Source: Alistipes sp. (GTDB lineage: Bacteria; Bacteroidota; Bacteroidia; Bacteroidales; Rikenellaceae). Taken from it: a DNA stretch of 44,288 nt. How positions within the stretch are numbered: position 1 is the stretch's first letter; each line of letters begins with the position of its first letter. The position numbers and the translations under genes were made by a program. The notes under the pieces were generated by a model. The model had not been told where the DNA came from. It saw nothing but the letters and a program-made list of their open reading frames with translations, and searched no databases. Positions 7,382 to 16,463 of the stretch are shown piece by piece. The DNA is taken from NCBI GenBank assembly GCA_017465605.1, contig JAFTVW010000017.1:1-44288 (forward strand), in the 5' to 3' direction.

Positions 7382-9010
7382 ATGAAAAAGATTATATTCA
7401 GTATATTCACATTGGCATTGGCTACAATGGTTGGCTGCCAAAAGAGCGAAGACCCCGAAATCAGCAAAGGCAAACAAGTTACGGTAACCGCTACAATTGC
7501 GGGGGCGGGAGATTCTCGTGTTGCACTTACACCATCAACCGACGGTGAAGACAATCCAATAGTAAATGTTGCGTGGAAAGATAGTGGGGAATCGTTCAGA
7601 GTTTGTGGAGCATCGGACGATATGAACTCTACTACTGCATATCAGACATTTACTCAGATTTCAGGTAATAAATTTAGCGGAGAACTACCCGAAACTAATG
7701 ACTACAATTTTTATTATGCCACATACCCTGCAAGCGATTTGATTACAGGTTCGACAGACCCAATACTCCCCGTAAGATACGATAAAAGTATTTTCACCTC
7801 TCAGACAGGTAAATTATCTGAGGATAAAACAGTTATGTTTGTATGGACAATCATAGATGGCTCAATAAATTTCAATTTTAGCCACTTAACAACATTGCTT
7901 AAACCAAGTTTCAAGATTGGAGATGAACTGATTACAGCCGACAAGATTAATACTATCACATTTAAGGATATGCAAACTATGGGCGGCGATGCTGATTTTA
8001 ACATAGATTGCACATCTCACGCAGCAGGCGATGGTATTTATGTATATATCCCTAATCATTACGATTGCCAATATGGAAATCCAACATATAACCCCGAGGA
8101 TTATAAAAAATCAATAGATATAATTGTCAAGACTGATGATGATAAAACATACGAAGGTGCAATCAATATCCCATCGGGCGTAATACTTAATGCAGGCAAG
8201 CTCTATACTGCCACAGTTTCGCTCACACCAGTTGTTTCGACCAATGTTATTACTTATACCACAACCGATAATCAACAAATTGTATTAGACAATATGATTT
8301 GGAGTGCTGATAACTATTTGTCTCACACATTTGAAAATGGCATTGGCGAAATCACTCTTAAAGATGGTATTACCGCCATACCTTATTTTGGATTCCAATA
8401 CTTATCAACATTAAAAACAGTCATTATTCCAACACAGGTTACATCAATAAGCGAATACGCCTTTCGCAAATGTACAGGCCTAATAGAAGTTATTATGCCA
8501 AGTGTAACAACGGTTGGAGAACACGCCTTTAATATGGAGGGCATCACGGCTAACAACAACCTTCAAACAGTTGATTTATCAAATGTTAGGATATTTGGAG
8601 TAAAGGCATTCTACGAGTGCCATATAAGTTCTGCTAATTTATCAAGCGCAACAGAAATCGGTGAAAAGGCATTTGCCATAACAAGACTCACATCTATCAC
8701 AATGCCTAAGCAAGATTGCACACTTGGCAACTATGGTTTTGCCCGTATCCCAATTCAAGAGATTGATTTGTCGGCATTCACATCGTTGGGCGGACAAGCT
8801 CTCCATCACTCCGAAAGCCTTAAAACTGTTATTATTGATAGAGAAACTCCTCCCACGTTTGGATTTGTTGATGGTAGCAATAATATTTTCAACGAATGCA
8901 CTGCATTAGAGAGTATTTATGTCCCCGATGCTAAGGTTGATACCTACAAAGCAATTGATAAACTATCAATGCATATAGGGAAGATTAAACCAATTTCAGA
9001 AAAGCCTTAA
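7382..9010 (+). CDS. Lipoprotein: fimbrillin-like N-terminus plus BspA-type leucine-rich repeats
   Basis: 542 residues from ATG 7382 (an ATG two codons earlier is possible). The signal peptide ends in a lipobox (ATMVGC), so the mature protein is lipidated and probably surface-exposed. Residues of about 30-290 resemble the fimbrillin/Mfa family: a VTVTATIAG strand, then a long domain closing with SGVILNAGKLYTATVSL. Residues of about 295-540 hold irregular leucine-rich repeats of the BspA (LRR_5) type, with units like AFRKCTGLIEVIMPS, KAFYECHISSANLS and IFNECTALESIYVP. This suggests a pilus-associated or adhesin-like protein with a ligand-binding tip; that role is inference. A strong terminator follows. 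Confidence 0.82.
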   Translation: MKKIIFSIFTLALATMVGCQKSEDPEISKGKQVTVTATIAGAGDSRVALTPSTDGEDNPIVNVAWKDSGESFRVCGASDDMNSTTAYQTFTQISGNKFSGELPETNDYNFYYATYPASDLITGSTDPILPVRYDKSIFTSQTGKLSEDKTVMFVWTIIDGSINFNFSHLTTLLKPSFKIGDELITADKINTITFKDMQTMGGDADFNIDCTSHAAGDGIYVYIPNHYDCQYGNPTYNPEDYKKSIDIIVKTDDDKTYEGAINIPSGVILNAGKLYTATVSLTPVVSTNVITYTTTDNQQIVLDNMIWSADNYLSHTFENGIGEITLKDGITAIPYFGFQYLSTLKTVIIPTQVTSISEYAFRKCTGLIEVIMPSVTTVGEHAFNMEGITANNNLQTVDLSNVRIFGVKAFYECHISSANLSSATEIGEKAFAITRLTSITMPKQDCTLGNYGFARIPIQEIDLSAFTSLGGQALHHSESLKTVIIDRETPPTFGFVDGSNNIFNECTALESIYVPDAKVDTYKAIDKLSMHIGKIKPISEKP

Positions 9011-9044
9011 CGGAGATAATTTGTAGGCAAATAAAGAAATCACT

Positions 9045-9073
9045 ATGCGGCAGCGATTGTTGCCGCATTTTTT
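9045..9073 (+). terminator. Rho-independent terminator after the LRR lipoprotein
   Basis: ATGCGGCA and TGCCGCAT form a perfect 8-bp stem with an 8-nt loop, followed by six T residues, 34 nt after the stop codon. Confidence 0.85.
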
Positions 9074-9082
9074 GTATCCATG

Positions 9083-9123
9083 TGAGGATTTCGTGAACGA
9101 GCAAGATGACGAAAGAGCCTTGC
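9083..9123. repeat. Partial copy of the palindromic element's right half
   Basis: TGAGGATTTCG, GCAAGA and ACGAAAGAGCCTTGC match the order of the right half of 9142-9251 (TGAGGATTTTG, GCAAGA, AGAAAGAGCCTTGC). It appears to be a truncated second insertion. Confidence 0.55.
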
Positions 9124-9141
9124 ACCCTAAACCCGAAAAAG

Positions 9142-9251
9142 CATATAGCAAGAGCTATTTTTAGGCCCTCGAAGCCCGAAAAACCGCAGTTTACTTAACG
9201 TAAATGAGGATTTTGAGGGCAAGAGAAACGAAGAAAGAGCCTTGCTATATG
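9142..9251. repeat. 110-bp palindromic element after the desulfidase gene
   Basis: CATATAGCAAGAGCT at the left faces AGAGCCTTGCTATATG at the right. Inside, GGCCCTC faces GAGGGC, AAAACCGCAGTTTAC faces GTAAATGAGGATTTT, and the centre is TTTAC-TTAAC-GTAAA. It ends 6 bp before the 3' end of the minus-strand gene and so could act as its terminator. There is no transposase, and the structure fits a MITE- or REP-like unit. Confidence 0.55.
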
Positions 9252-9257
9252 TTTTTT

Positions 9258-10544
9258 CTAACATTTGTGGGTCATTATATTCAGTATAAGCGAATCAGTC
9301 TCATTCATACCCTCACGCCCAATGGTAGTAAGATTACGAATCGAGCGATCTACATCATCGTCGATGATTCCCTCCAACCTCGATACGCACCTATGCTCCA
9401 TAGCCATCATAGCCGATAATACGGCTGTCGATACTCCACTCGCCAATTTCAATGCACAGCTGGGCTTTGCTCCATCGCAAATCATTCCCGTAAGGTTGGC
9501 AATCATATTCTTTACTGCCATAGCAACCTCGTCGAAACCACCTCCCATCAGATAGGTAATACCGCAACTCGAACCAGCTGCTGCAACCACACAACCACAC
9601 AAAGCCGACAATCGGCCCAAGCTCTGCTTGATATATATGACAGTCAGGTGGCTTAACATCAATGCACGAATCATCTGCTCGTCCGACGCACCACACTCCT
9701 CGCCATACACCACTACGGGCAATGTGGCTGTAATGCCCTGATTCCCACTGCCAGAGTTACTCATAACGGGAATCATTGCACCTCCCATACGGGCATCACA
9801 CGCCGAAGCGGTATATGAAATTATGCGAGAGAAGATGCTATCACCCATAATATTCAATTCGCGCTCACCTCGCAATGTCCTACCCAGCGAATGGCCATAA
9901 TCCTCCACAAATGCACTCTCGGCGGCAGATTTGTTCAATCGCTTCGACTCCAAAATAAAGTCAATCTCCTCCAACGGTGTATCCATCGCAAACTCATAGA
10001 CCGTACTCAACGACAACTCCACCTCATCGCTACTCTCTCCGCCACCACGCTCACCACGCGCATCAAGCAACACCTGCTCATCATTTTGCAAAAATACGAA
10101 GTTGGTGTGACCTCCCGAAATGATGGCAACAGCACGCTTCTCGGCGCAATAGACCGCAACCTCGATATAGAGTTTCTCCTCGATACCCTCCTTTAAGTCT
10201 ATTGAGATACATTTTTTGTCAATGTATTGGCGGCCCTGCTCAACAGTCTCGACTGTGGCATCTTTCAGCACCTCCAAGCCATACTCCGAGCGGCCGACCA
10301 ACGCACCAAGCGCAATCGCAATAGGCAATCCAATCATACCCGTACCAGGGATTCCCACACCCATCGCATTTTTCAGAATGTTTGCGCTCAATCGCACTTC
10401 GATTTTATCGGGTTGCTGGCCAAGCATCTCGGTAGCTCGTGCCACACACAACGATACAGCAATAGGCTCGGTACACCCTATTGCAGGAACGACCTCACGC
10501 TTTACAAGGTCGATAATAGCTTTGCGCTTATCAGACGATAACAT
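9258..10544 (-). CDS. L-cysteine desulfidase-type (UPF0597/YhaM) family protein
   Basis: 428 residues, full length. The N-terminal PAIGCTEPIAV motif (C24) and Cys residues in the C-terminal third (LSALCGCVVAAAG, GMICDGAKPSC) match the set proposed to bind a [4Fe-4S] cluster in the serine-dehydratase-alpha/L-cysteine desulfidase family. GIPGTGMIGLPIAIALG and the Gly-rich SNSGSGNQGITATLPV are also typical. Characterised relatives break L-cysteine into sulfide, ammonia and pyruvate; the substrate here is inferred. It has its own promoter and a palindromic element just after the stop, so it is probably monocistronic. Confidence 0.88.
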   Translation of the reverse strand: MLSSDKRKAIIDLVKREVVPAIGCTEPIAVSLCVARATEMLGQQPDKIEVRLSANILKNAMGVGIPGTGMIGLPIAIALGALVGRSEYGLEVLKDATVETVEQGRQYIDKKCISIDLKEGIEEKLYIEVAVYCAEKRAVAIISGGHTNFVFLQNDEQVLLDARGERGGGESSDEVELSLSTVYEFAMDTPLEEIDFILESKRLNKSAAESAFVEDYGHSLGRTLRGERELNIMGDSIFSRIISYTASACDARMGGAMIPVMSNSGSGNQGITATLPVVVYGEECGASDEQMIRALMLSHLTVIYIKQSLGRLSALCGCVVAAAGSSCGITYLMGGGFDEVAMAVKNMIANLTGMICDGAKPSCALKLASGVSTAVLSAMMAMEHRCVSRLEGIIDDDVDRSIRNLTTIGREGMNETDSLILNIMTHKC

Positions 10545-10568
10545 ACTAATAGTATTCTCAATTTTTCA

Positions 10569-10600
10569 CAAAGTTACAAACACTCACCAATATAACAATA
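10569..10600 (-). promoter_or_regulatory. Promoter of the desulfidase-type gene
   Basis: Minus strand: -33 TTG (10596-10598), 19 nt, then -7 TAACTTTG (10569-10576). The ATG at 10544 follows after about 25 nt. Confidence 0.65.
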
Positions 10601-10627
10601 GCACTCGTTACAAATCGGCAAAAAAAA

Positions 10628-10659
10628 TTTGGGGCGCACTCTCCCGAGTGTACCCCAAA
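10628..10659 (-). terminator. Terminator of the acyl ligase gene
   Basis: TTTGGGG-C-GCACTC pairs with GAGTGT-A-CCCCAAA (one internal mismatch) around a TCCC loop. On the minus strand a run of eight T residues follows, a strong rho-independent terminator. Confidence 0.85.
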
Positions 10660-10717
10660 CACCAATACACAAATAAAACTGCTAATAGCTGCTATAACAT
10701 CAGAAATAGCATTTTTC

Positions 10718-12355
10718 TTATTTATAAAGGAAGCGTTTGATTGAACGCTTAGGCGTATGCTCAAACTCCTGCTCCATAATTTCAAACTTTGTAATCTGGC
10801 TATACATAGGCAACTCCTTGTTCAACTCACGGCGATTAGTCTCCATTGCCTCTGCAAGTTCCTCCTTCGACATTGAATCAACAGACTCCTGCGACAAAGC
10901 AACCAATGCAACCAAAATCTTATTGCGCTCCACAACCAACGACTCTGCAACGTGAGGCAAAGAGTTAATCTTACCCTCAATCTCCTCGGGATAGATATTC
11001 TGACCATTGGCTGTAAGAATCATACATTTGCTACGTCCGCGAATGAAGATATTACCCTGCTTGTCGATAATGCCTAAGTCACCCGTACGCAAGAATCCAT
11101 CATCGGTAAATACGGCTTGTGTAGCCTCTGGATTCTTATAGTAGCCCTGCATAACGTTGTCACCCTTAACTTGAATCTCACCCACTACCGATGCAGGCTT
11201 ATTAGAGTCGATGCGTACTTCAATATTTGTCACAGCACGACCACAAGAGCCCAACTTAAATGTATCCCAAGATGAGTAACCGATAAGCGGCGCACACTCG
11301 GTCATACCATAACCAACGGTGTATGGCAAGCGAATCTTACGCATTACAACCTCAACGGGGCGGCTGATAGCTGCTCCTCCAACCACAATCGAGCAAAGGT
11401 TTCCACCGAAAGTGGTCAACAACTTCTCGCGAATCTTACCATAGATGATATTGCGCACACCTGGGATTGAGGTCAACACACGCATCATCGGCTTATTGAG
11501 TGTGGGCATCACCTTATTCTTAAATATCTTCTCCAATACCAATGGTACGGTAATCAACAAATAAGGCTTAATATCAGCCAACGCCTGCAAAAGCAGAGTT
11601 GGGGTTGGAGTCTTACCCAAGAAGAAGATATGGGCACCGCCACACAAAGGATATATAAACTCAAATGCCATACCGTACATATGCGCCAAAGGCAACATCG
11701 ACATAAGGGTATATCCATCTTCAACGGGGATATTATTCAAGGCAAAATCGATATTCGACGAGATATTGCGAGTTGTGAGCATCACACCCTTTGGAGAACT
11801 TGTTGTTCCAGATGTATAGTTGATAACGGCCAAATCGTCCATATCGCCGAAGGTGTAATTCGTAATCTCCTCCTTCTTATCCTCGGCAAACACCTTTGGC
11901 ATAGGGGTAATGCACTTTGCAACCACTGCACGCATATCGCAATCACGACCATACAATGGAGAGAAATCATCAATCGAAATCGTAGCCGCAAGTTCAGGCA
12001 TATTTGCCGGTGACATATCCTCCCAAGTTTTAGTCTCGGTGAAGAGAATCTTACTCTCAGAGTGAGCAACCAAATTCTGAATATCACCAATTGCAAAATC
12101 ATTCAAAATGGGTACTGCTACTGCTCGATAGCTCACCGTAGCAATGAATCCAATAGCCCATCGAGCACTGTTCTTTGCAGCCAGAGCCACACGGTCACCG
12201 GGTTTAAGGCCAATCTCCTTGAAGATTGCGTGCATACGATAGATTTCGCTTGCAACCTCTGCGAATGTAAATGTTGTGCCACGATAGTCGCTAAGTACGG
12301 GAGCCTCCCAACGGCGGCGCATTGATGATTGTAGTATGGTTAAATAGTGTTGCAT
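10718..12355 (-). CDS. AMP-forming long-chain acyl-CoA/acyl-ACP ligase family protein
   Basis: 545 residues from MQHYLTIL (ATG 12355); sequence upstream of this does not resemble the family. The adenylate-forming core is complete: INYTSGTTSSPKGV phosphate loop (about 178-191), GYGMTECAPLI, RTGDLG, and RGRSKCMILTANGQNIYPEEIE at the hinge with the C-terminal lid. It activates a carboxylic acid, most likely a fatty acid, to the acyl-AMP and then the thioester. The exact acceptor (CoA or ACP) cannot be read from the sequence. No signal peptide is present, and a strong terminator follows. Confidence 0.9.
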   Translation of the reverse strand: MQHYLTILQSSMRRRWEAPVLSDYRGTTFTFAEVASEIYRMHAIFKEIGLKPGDRVALAAKNSARWAIGFIATVSYRAVAVPILNDFAIGDIQNLVAHSESKILFTETKTWEDMSPANMPELAATISIDDFSPLYGRDCDMRAVVAKCITPMPKVFAEDKKEEITNYTFGDMDDLAVINYTSGTTSSPKGVMLTTRNISSNIDFALNNIPVEDGYTLMSMLPLAHMYGMAFEFIYPLCGGAHIFFLGKTPTPTLLLQALADIKPYLLITVPLVLEKIFKNKVMPTLNKPMMRVLTSIPGVRNIIYGKIREKLLTTFGGNLCSIVVGGAAISRPVEVVMRKIRLPYTVGYGMTECAPLIGYSSWDTFKLGSCGRAVTNIEVRIDSNKPASVVGEIQVKGDNVMQGYYKNPEATQAVFTDDGFLRTGDLGIIDKQGNIFIRGRSKCMILTANGQNIYPEEIEGKINSLPHVAESLVVERNKILVALVALSQESVDSMSKEELAEAMETNRRELNKELPMYSQITKFEIMEQEFEHTPKRSIKRFLYK

Positions 12356-12515
12356 AGTTAAAATTAAACTGGGCGGCCCGCCATTTTGAGGCGAAAGCCA
12401 ATAGTTAAAACGTATTTTGACTTTGCAAATATCGTCCATCAACTTGAAACGTGAAAATTTATGTGATAGAGGGGTATGTGGCGTGGCGAAATGCTTATAG
12501 GGGGCAAAAAACAGA

Positions 12516-12550
12516 AATGAGGGGTAAAAATTCACATTTCACCCCTCATT
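12516..12550 (-). terminator. Terminator of the LytTR gene
   Basis: AATGAGGGGT and ACCCCTCATT form a perfect 10-bp stem with a 15-nt loop. On the minus strand TTCTGTTTTTTG follows. Confidence 0.75.
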
Positions 12551-12581
12551 ATTTTTACACCCACATCAGGAATGTGGCGAA

Positions 12582-13454
12582 TTAGGCGTTATCTACGAGC
12601 CATTTTTTGATAGCATCGGAGTAGGTCTTCGAGATGGGAACCTCAGGCACACCCTCGATTCCAAGCTCTACGAATACACCCTCTTTTTCGCGACGCATAA
12701 CCTTCACCAAATCCAAATTCACCATATACGAGCGATGGCATCGCTGAATGTGAGTCGAAGATAGTGAATCGGCAATATTTTTAAGCGTATTGCGAACAAG
12801 CACCTTTTTGGGAGAGTTGTTATTGAGATACCAAACGCATACATAGTTGTCGGCCGACTCCATCATTATCAAATTCTCACGACGCACCGATAGACGCATC
12901 TCGCCCTTGTCGTCGAAAATCTGAACGTATGCAGTCTTCAAAGAGGTCTCGTCCTCTGCCAATCTTGCCTTGATTGAGCGCAACTGAGCAACTCGCTCCT
13001 GCCATATAAAATAGATGTAGCATAGGGTATAGGGAATAAGCAGAATAAAGAATGTCTTAATCAATGAATTTCTAAATATGGTCACAACGCTCTTATTGGG
13101 TTCGATAGAGAATCCGCCCAAAGTAAAGAGCAATGTCATCACCAATATCTCGCAGGCAATCCACGAGATGTAAGTCACATAGGAAATCTGATGCTTACGT
13201 GTATATACCCCCATAATCCAACGACTGATAGCTGCCACAGCCATACCAATCAAGATAAGGCCGAGCGTGATGAGTTGCACAGCAAGCTCGCGTGACTCTA
13301 TATGCAGCCACGACAACACTTTGCCCTCGGTGTCAATCTGATTAAAGTCAAACGGACTATAAATTGCTATGAAGAGCAAAGCGAAAATCGGAACAAAGAT
13401 TACCATTGTAATCTGGTTCGACTTCTTGTAAATAAACGACGGAATAGGAGTCAT
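12582..13454 (-). CDS. Membrane-anchored LytTR-family transcriptional regulator
   Basis: 290 residues. The N-terminal half has four hydrophobic segments (near residues 17-35, 58-78, 95-115 and 130-150), then a helical linker. Residues of about 175-290 are a LytTR DNA-binding domain: RRENLIMMESADNYVCVWY, VRNTLKNIADSL, FxRCHRSY-type IQRCHRSYMVNLDLV, and the final VPISKTYSDAIKK. There is no receiver or kinase domain, so it probably senses a membrane signal directly. It follows the thioesterase gene by 41 bp in the same direction and is probably cotranscribed with it. The target genes are unknown. Confidence 0.88.
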   Translation of the reverse strand: MTPIPSFIYKKSNQITMVIFVPIFALLFIAIYSPFDFNQIDTEGKVLSWLHIESRELAVQLITLGLILIGMAVAAISRWIMGVYTRKHQISYVTYISWIACEILVMTLLFTLGGFSIEPNKSVVTIFRNSLIKTFFILLIPYTLCYIYFIWQERVAQLRSIKARLAEDETSLKTAYVQIFDDKGEMRLSVRRENLIMMESADNYVCVWYLNNNSPKKVLVRNTLKNIADSLSSTHIQRCHRSYMVNLDLVKVMRREKEGVFVELGIEGVPEVPISKTYSDAIKKWLVDNA

Positions 13455-13495
13455 AAATCGTATTATTAGTCGTTTGTCAAAACAGGTTCATAAAA

Positions 13496-14221
13496 TTACT
13501 TAACTTCGAGCGACATTCGGCAAAGGATATCACCCTCCGAATTACGATACTCATAATTGCGCAACGCCTCCTGCTGTTGAGCCATCAGCTGCAAGGTGTC
13601 GCCATAGCGCGCCTCGCGTATAAAGTTGATATCCATACGCATAGCATTTAGGCTCTCAACAATATCAATTGGCATCGAATCGAAAACAATATCGATATAA
13701 CGCATAGTATTCATATGGCGATTGAAATCAATATCACTATATGCCACCTTATGCTCGGCAACAGGCTCACTCTCAACGCTTGCCAAACGGCGGGGTCGCT
13801 CGCAAGGAGATGGAGCATCAACCATATGACCCTCGTGAGCAGCGGCCATAATCGACATATCGACAGGCATACGGGTAGTATAATCGAGCATACACCACTG
13901 CGATACAGCCCGACCAAACTCCTGCCCCGATGCATCGTAGAGAATGAAATTACGGGTTGATGAGAGGCGATTATAATCGCTAATCCAAGTGTTGAGTGTT
14001 ATCTGCTCATACTCTTTGGGCAGACGGTCCAGCTCAAAACAGATACGAGACAATACCCAGCCTGAATTATTCTTTGCCAACGCATCGATACCGAAACCGC
14101 GATTGTGAGCATCTTCGCCAGCAGCTCCCAAAATCAGGTTAAACATAGAAGAGACAGATATACGTCCCGAGAAATCAACCATTTGGGGATCGATAGAATA
14201 TTTGAATACGCTTTTTTCCAT
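13496..14221 (-). CDS. Acyl-ACP thioesterase
   Basis: 241 residues from ATG 14221. A double hotdog fold is expected: the first half contains SVSSMFNLILGAAGEDAHNRGFG and WVLSRICFELDR, the second VAYSDIDFNRHMNTMRYIDIVFD with the conserved Asn-His pair (FNRHMN) typical of FatA/B-like enzymes. It releases free fatty acid from acyl-ACP. An earlier in-frame ATG at 14281 lies upstream of a good promoter (-7 at 14251) and would give a non-homologous N-terminus, so I reject it. It probably heads an operon with the LytTR gene. Confidence 0.9.
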   Translation of the reverse strand: MEKSVFKYSIDPQMVDFSGRISVSSMFNLILGAAGEDAHNRGFGIDALAKNNSGWVLSRICFELDRLPKEYEQITLNTWISDYNRLSSTRNFILYDASGQEFGRAVSQWCMLDYTTRMPVDMSIMAAAHEGHMVDAPSPCERPRRLASVESEPVAEHKVAYSDIDFNRHMNTMRYIDIVFDSMPIDIVESLNAMRMDINFIREARYGDTLQLMAQQQEALRNYEYRNSEGDILCRMSLEVK

Positions 14222-14250
14222 TTTAATACATTCAAGGTTAAATCTCTCGG

Positions 14251-14281
14251 CAAATATACATTTTTTTGAGCAGAATGGCAA
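14251..14281 (-). promoter_or_regulatory. Promoter of the thioesterase-LytTR pair
   Basis: Minus strand: -33 TTG (14279-14281), 20 nt, then -7 TATATTTG (14251-14258). The ATG is about 30 nt downstream. Confidence 0.65.
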
Positions 14282-14294
14282 GATGTAACACGAA

Positions 14295-14327
14295 TTGTCC
14301 CACCTAACAGAGAGTTAGATGGGACAA
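14295..14327 (-). terminator. Terminator hairpin after the FAD oxidoreductase
   Basis: TTGTCCCACCTAAC and GTTAGATGGGACAA pair over 14 positions (one G-U type mismatch) with an AGAGA loop. The upper stem (CCTAAC/GTTAGAT) is the same as in the radC and dnaK hairpins. The U-tract on the minus strand is weak. Confidence 0.6.
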
Positions 14328-14414
14328 ATTCTCGATTACATATCAGAATTCTTCGGGCGAAGGATATAATCGTTAAACCATTATCCCGCAAGAATTCACT
14401 ATTGAAACTCCTCG

Positions 14415-16418
14415 CTATTTAGATTTAACCAGCAGCACCGCATCGGCCACAACCTTACCCGTAACCTTGCCATTATTGGTGAAATCAACATACCCCTTCT
14501 CGCCAGCCGATAATTCGTACTCGCCAAGCAATACCCACTCACCTGAGGTCTGACCCTTGACCACAATCTTAGCAGCATCGAGCCATAAGGTCTGTTTCTG
14601 CTTACCGTCAAAGAATTCCAACTCGGTAACTTTTGTACCTGCATTCCAAAGGTTAATGTAATAGGTATAAACTTTATACTTACCCGACTCCTTAACCTCA
14701 AATGGGAAACGCAAACGACGCTCTCCGCGAACTGGGTCAAGCGTGAAATATGAGCGGCCATAACCGTTGTTGGCTTTGATTCTTTTCCAATCTGATTTTT
14801 CGTCAACCTCGATGGCCGTATCATCAATCACAATATCGGCTGCCGTACCATCGAGCAATGGATCGACCTCGTACATACGCTGAATATCGCGATAATCAAC
14901 CTCCTGAACCTTCACACCTCCATCAATTGCCAAACAAGCTGCCTTAGCGGCACTCTGACCCAGAAGCATAAACACAGGCTCCATACGGATTGAGCCGTAG
15001 GCAATATGGCTGGCCGATAGACATACTGGCACAAGCAGATTGGTACACTCCTCACGCTTTGGAGTAATCGAGCGATATGAAATATCGTAAGGAAGGCCTC
15101 CATGAATCTGTACATCGCCCTCGTTCTTAACCATTGCTTTACCATCTTTCACAATTACTACACGCTGGCAATTATGCGAATCCATCGTATAGGCTGCCAT
15201 ACCGATACCATCTTCTACGGTTGTACGATTATCGCAGTTGGCCTGAGTTGTAACATACTCTCCCACCATACGACGTGCCTCGCGAATATAGAGTTGCGGA
15301 GTCCAATGACCATACTCCACATACTCATCTTTGGGCAACCCCCAACGAAGCATCTCATTGCGAATCTTCTCGGGCACGCGCTCATCGTGACCCAAGAACC
15401 ACAATAGGCCGAAGGTGTAACTTCTATGGGCCTCGATAATCTTCTCTCGCTCCTTGTACGACGCCTCAGGGTAGTTATGATTCATTCCAATCATATCCGA
15501 CGAGAAACCACCGTTATTATTGATATCGGTTTTGCGATTAGGCATATGGCTGAAATGCAGATATGAGTGGATAGAGTTATCGCCCTTTGCCTTAATCAAG
15601 CGCAGGAGCAACTCATATTTTGTTGAATCGTAGTCATCGGGGCGAGTAATAGGGATAGCATTCTCCTTCACATCGGTCAAACACATACGATAGTTGTAGG
15701 CTTGAACCTTGCTATCGCCACTACCCTGCTCAGCCAATGGTTCAGGTGAGATACCCCACAAAAGACCACTCTCGGGGTCACCTTCAACTACATACGGGTC
15801 AACGCCATCGGGGAATTGGTGGTATTGGCGCATCTGCACACCGTTCCAATTCTCGTTATACTGCGAATTAGGCTCACGACCCACCGTATAGCTCACGCCC
15901 GAGCGAGCCATCAAATCGCCCTCGTAAGAGCAATCGATATATACCTTTGCCTTCACTGTGGCTCGGCCGCAGAATTTTTCTACGTTTTCAAGCTTTATAG
16001 AGGTTAGCTGGGTATCCTGCTTCGTTGCCTCCAAAATACGATGGCCATAAAGCACCTCAACCTGTCCACGCTCGATATATCCCTTGAAGATACTCTCGGC
16101 CACACTTGGCTCGAATATCCACTGCTCCAATGCTCCGTAATGTTGACCGACACGACGATAAAAATCGAGCGACAGGCCCTTCACAACCTGCTTATTACCA
16201 ATATCGGTCATTCCAAGTCCTCCCGACGAAAGACCGCCCAAACGATAAGCTGGCTCAACAAGCAAAACCTTTTTTCCCTGTTTTGCCACTGCGTAGGCCG
16301 CAATTACACCCGACGAAGTTCCGCCATAAACGCATACATCGCATTCGTACTCCTCGTGCGAACAGCTGCCACACAATAGCATAGCGGCAGCCGAGATAAT
16401 AAATAGAATCTTCTTCAT
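14415..16418 (-). CDS. Exported FAD-dependent oxidoreductase with C-terminal golvesin-like domain
   Basis: 667 residues. The signal peptide ends in a lipobox (LLCGSC), so this is a predicted lipoprotein. The FAD-binding Rossmann fold starts at about 28 (VCVYGGTSSGVIAAYAVAKQGKKVLLVEP), followed by RLGGLSSGGLGMTD, the pattern of the FAD_oxidored family. IDCSYEGDLMARSGVSYTVGRE and GLLWFLGHDERVP are also family-like. The last 130 residues (FPFEVKESGKYKVYTYY, WVLLGEYELSAGEKGYVDFTN) resemble the golvesin/xanthan-lyase-type beta domain, probably carbohydrate-binding. The substrate is unknown; a sugar or polysaccharide is plausible. Sec-type export of a flavoprotein is noteworthy, since FAD must then be loaded outside the cytoplasm. 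Confidence 0.85.
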   Translation of the reverse strand: MKKILFIISAAAMLLCGSCSHEEYECDVCVYGGTSSGVIAAYAVAKQGKKVLLVEPAYRLGGLSSGGLGMTDIGNKQVVKGLSLDFYRRVGQHYGALEQWIFEPSVAESIFKGYIERGQVEVLYGHRILEATKQDTQLTSIKLENVEKFCGRATVKAKVYIDCSYEGDLMARSGVSYTVGREPNSQYNENWNGVQMRQYHQFPDGVDPYVVEGDPESGLLWGISPEPLAEQGSGDSKVQAYNYRMCLTDVKENAIPITRPDDYDSTKYELLLRLIKAKGDNSIHSYLHFSHMPNRKTDINNNGGFSSDMIGMNHNYPEASYKEREKIIEAHRSYTFGLLWFLGHDERVPEKIRNEMLRWGLPKDEYVEYGHWTPQLYIREARRMVGEYVTTQANCDNRTTVEDGIGMAAYTMDSHNCQRVVIVKDGKAMVKNEGDVQIHGGLPYDISYRSITPKREECTNLLVPVCLSASHIAYGSIRMEPVFMLLGQSAAKAACLAIDGGVKVQEVDYRDIQRMYEVDPLLDGTAADIVIDDTAIEVDEKSDWKRIKANNGYGRSYFTLDPVRGERRLRFPFEVKESGKYKVYTYYINLWNAGTKVTELEFFDGKQKQTLWLDAAKIVVKGQTSGEWVLLGEYELSAGEKGYVDFTNNGKVTGKVVADAVLLVKSK

Positions 16419-16463
16419 AAATATTGAGTTAATTGATTTTATATTGTCATTATTCGGGTATTT

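Noticed and set aside
10718-12535. Longer N-terminus of the acyl ligase (start 12535)
   Set aside because: The 60 extra residues cover intergenic DNA and the terminator region of the upstream gene and do not resemble the ligase family.
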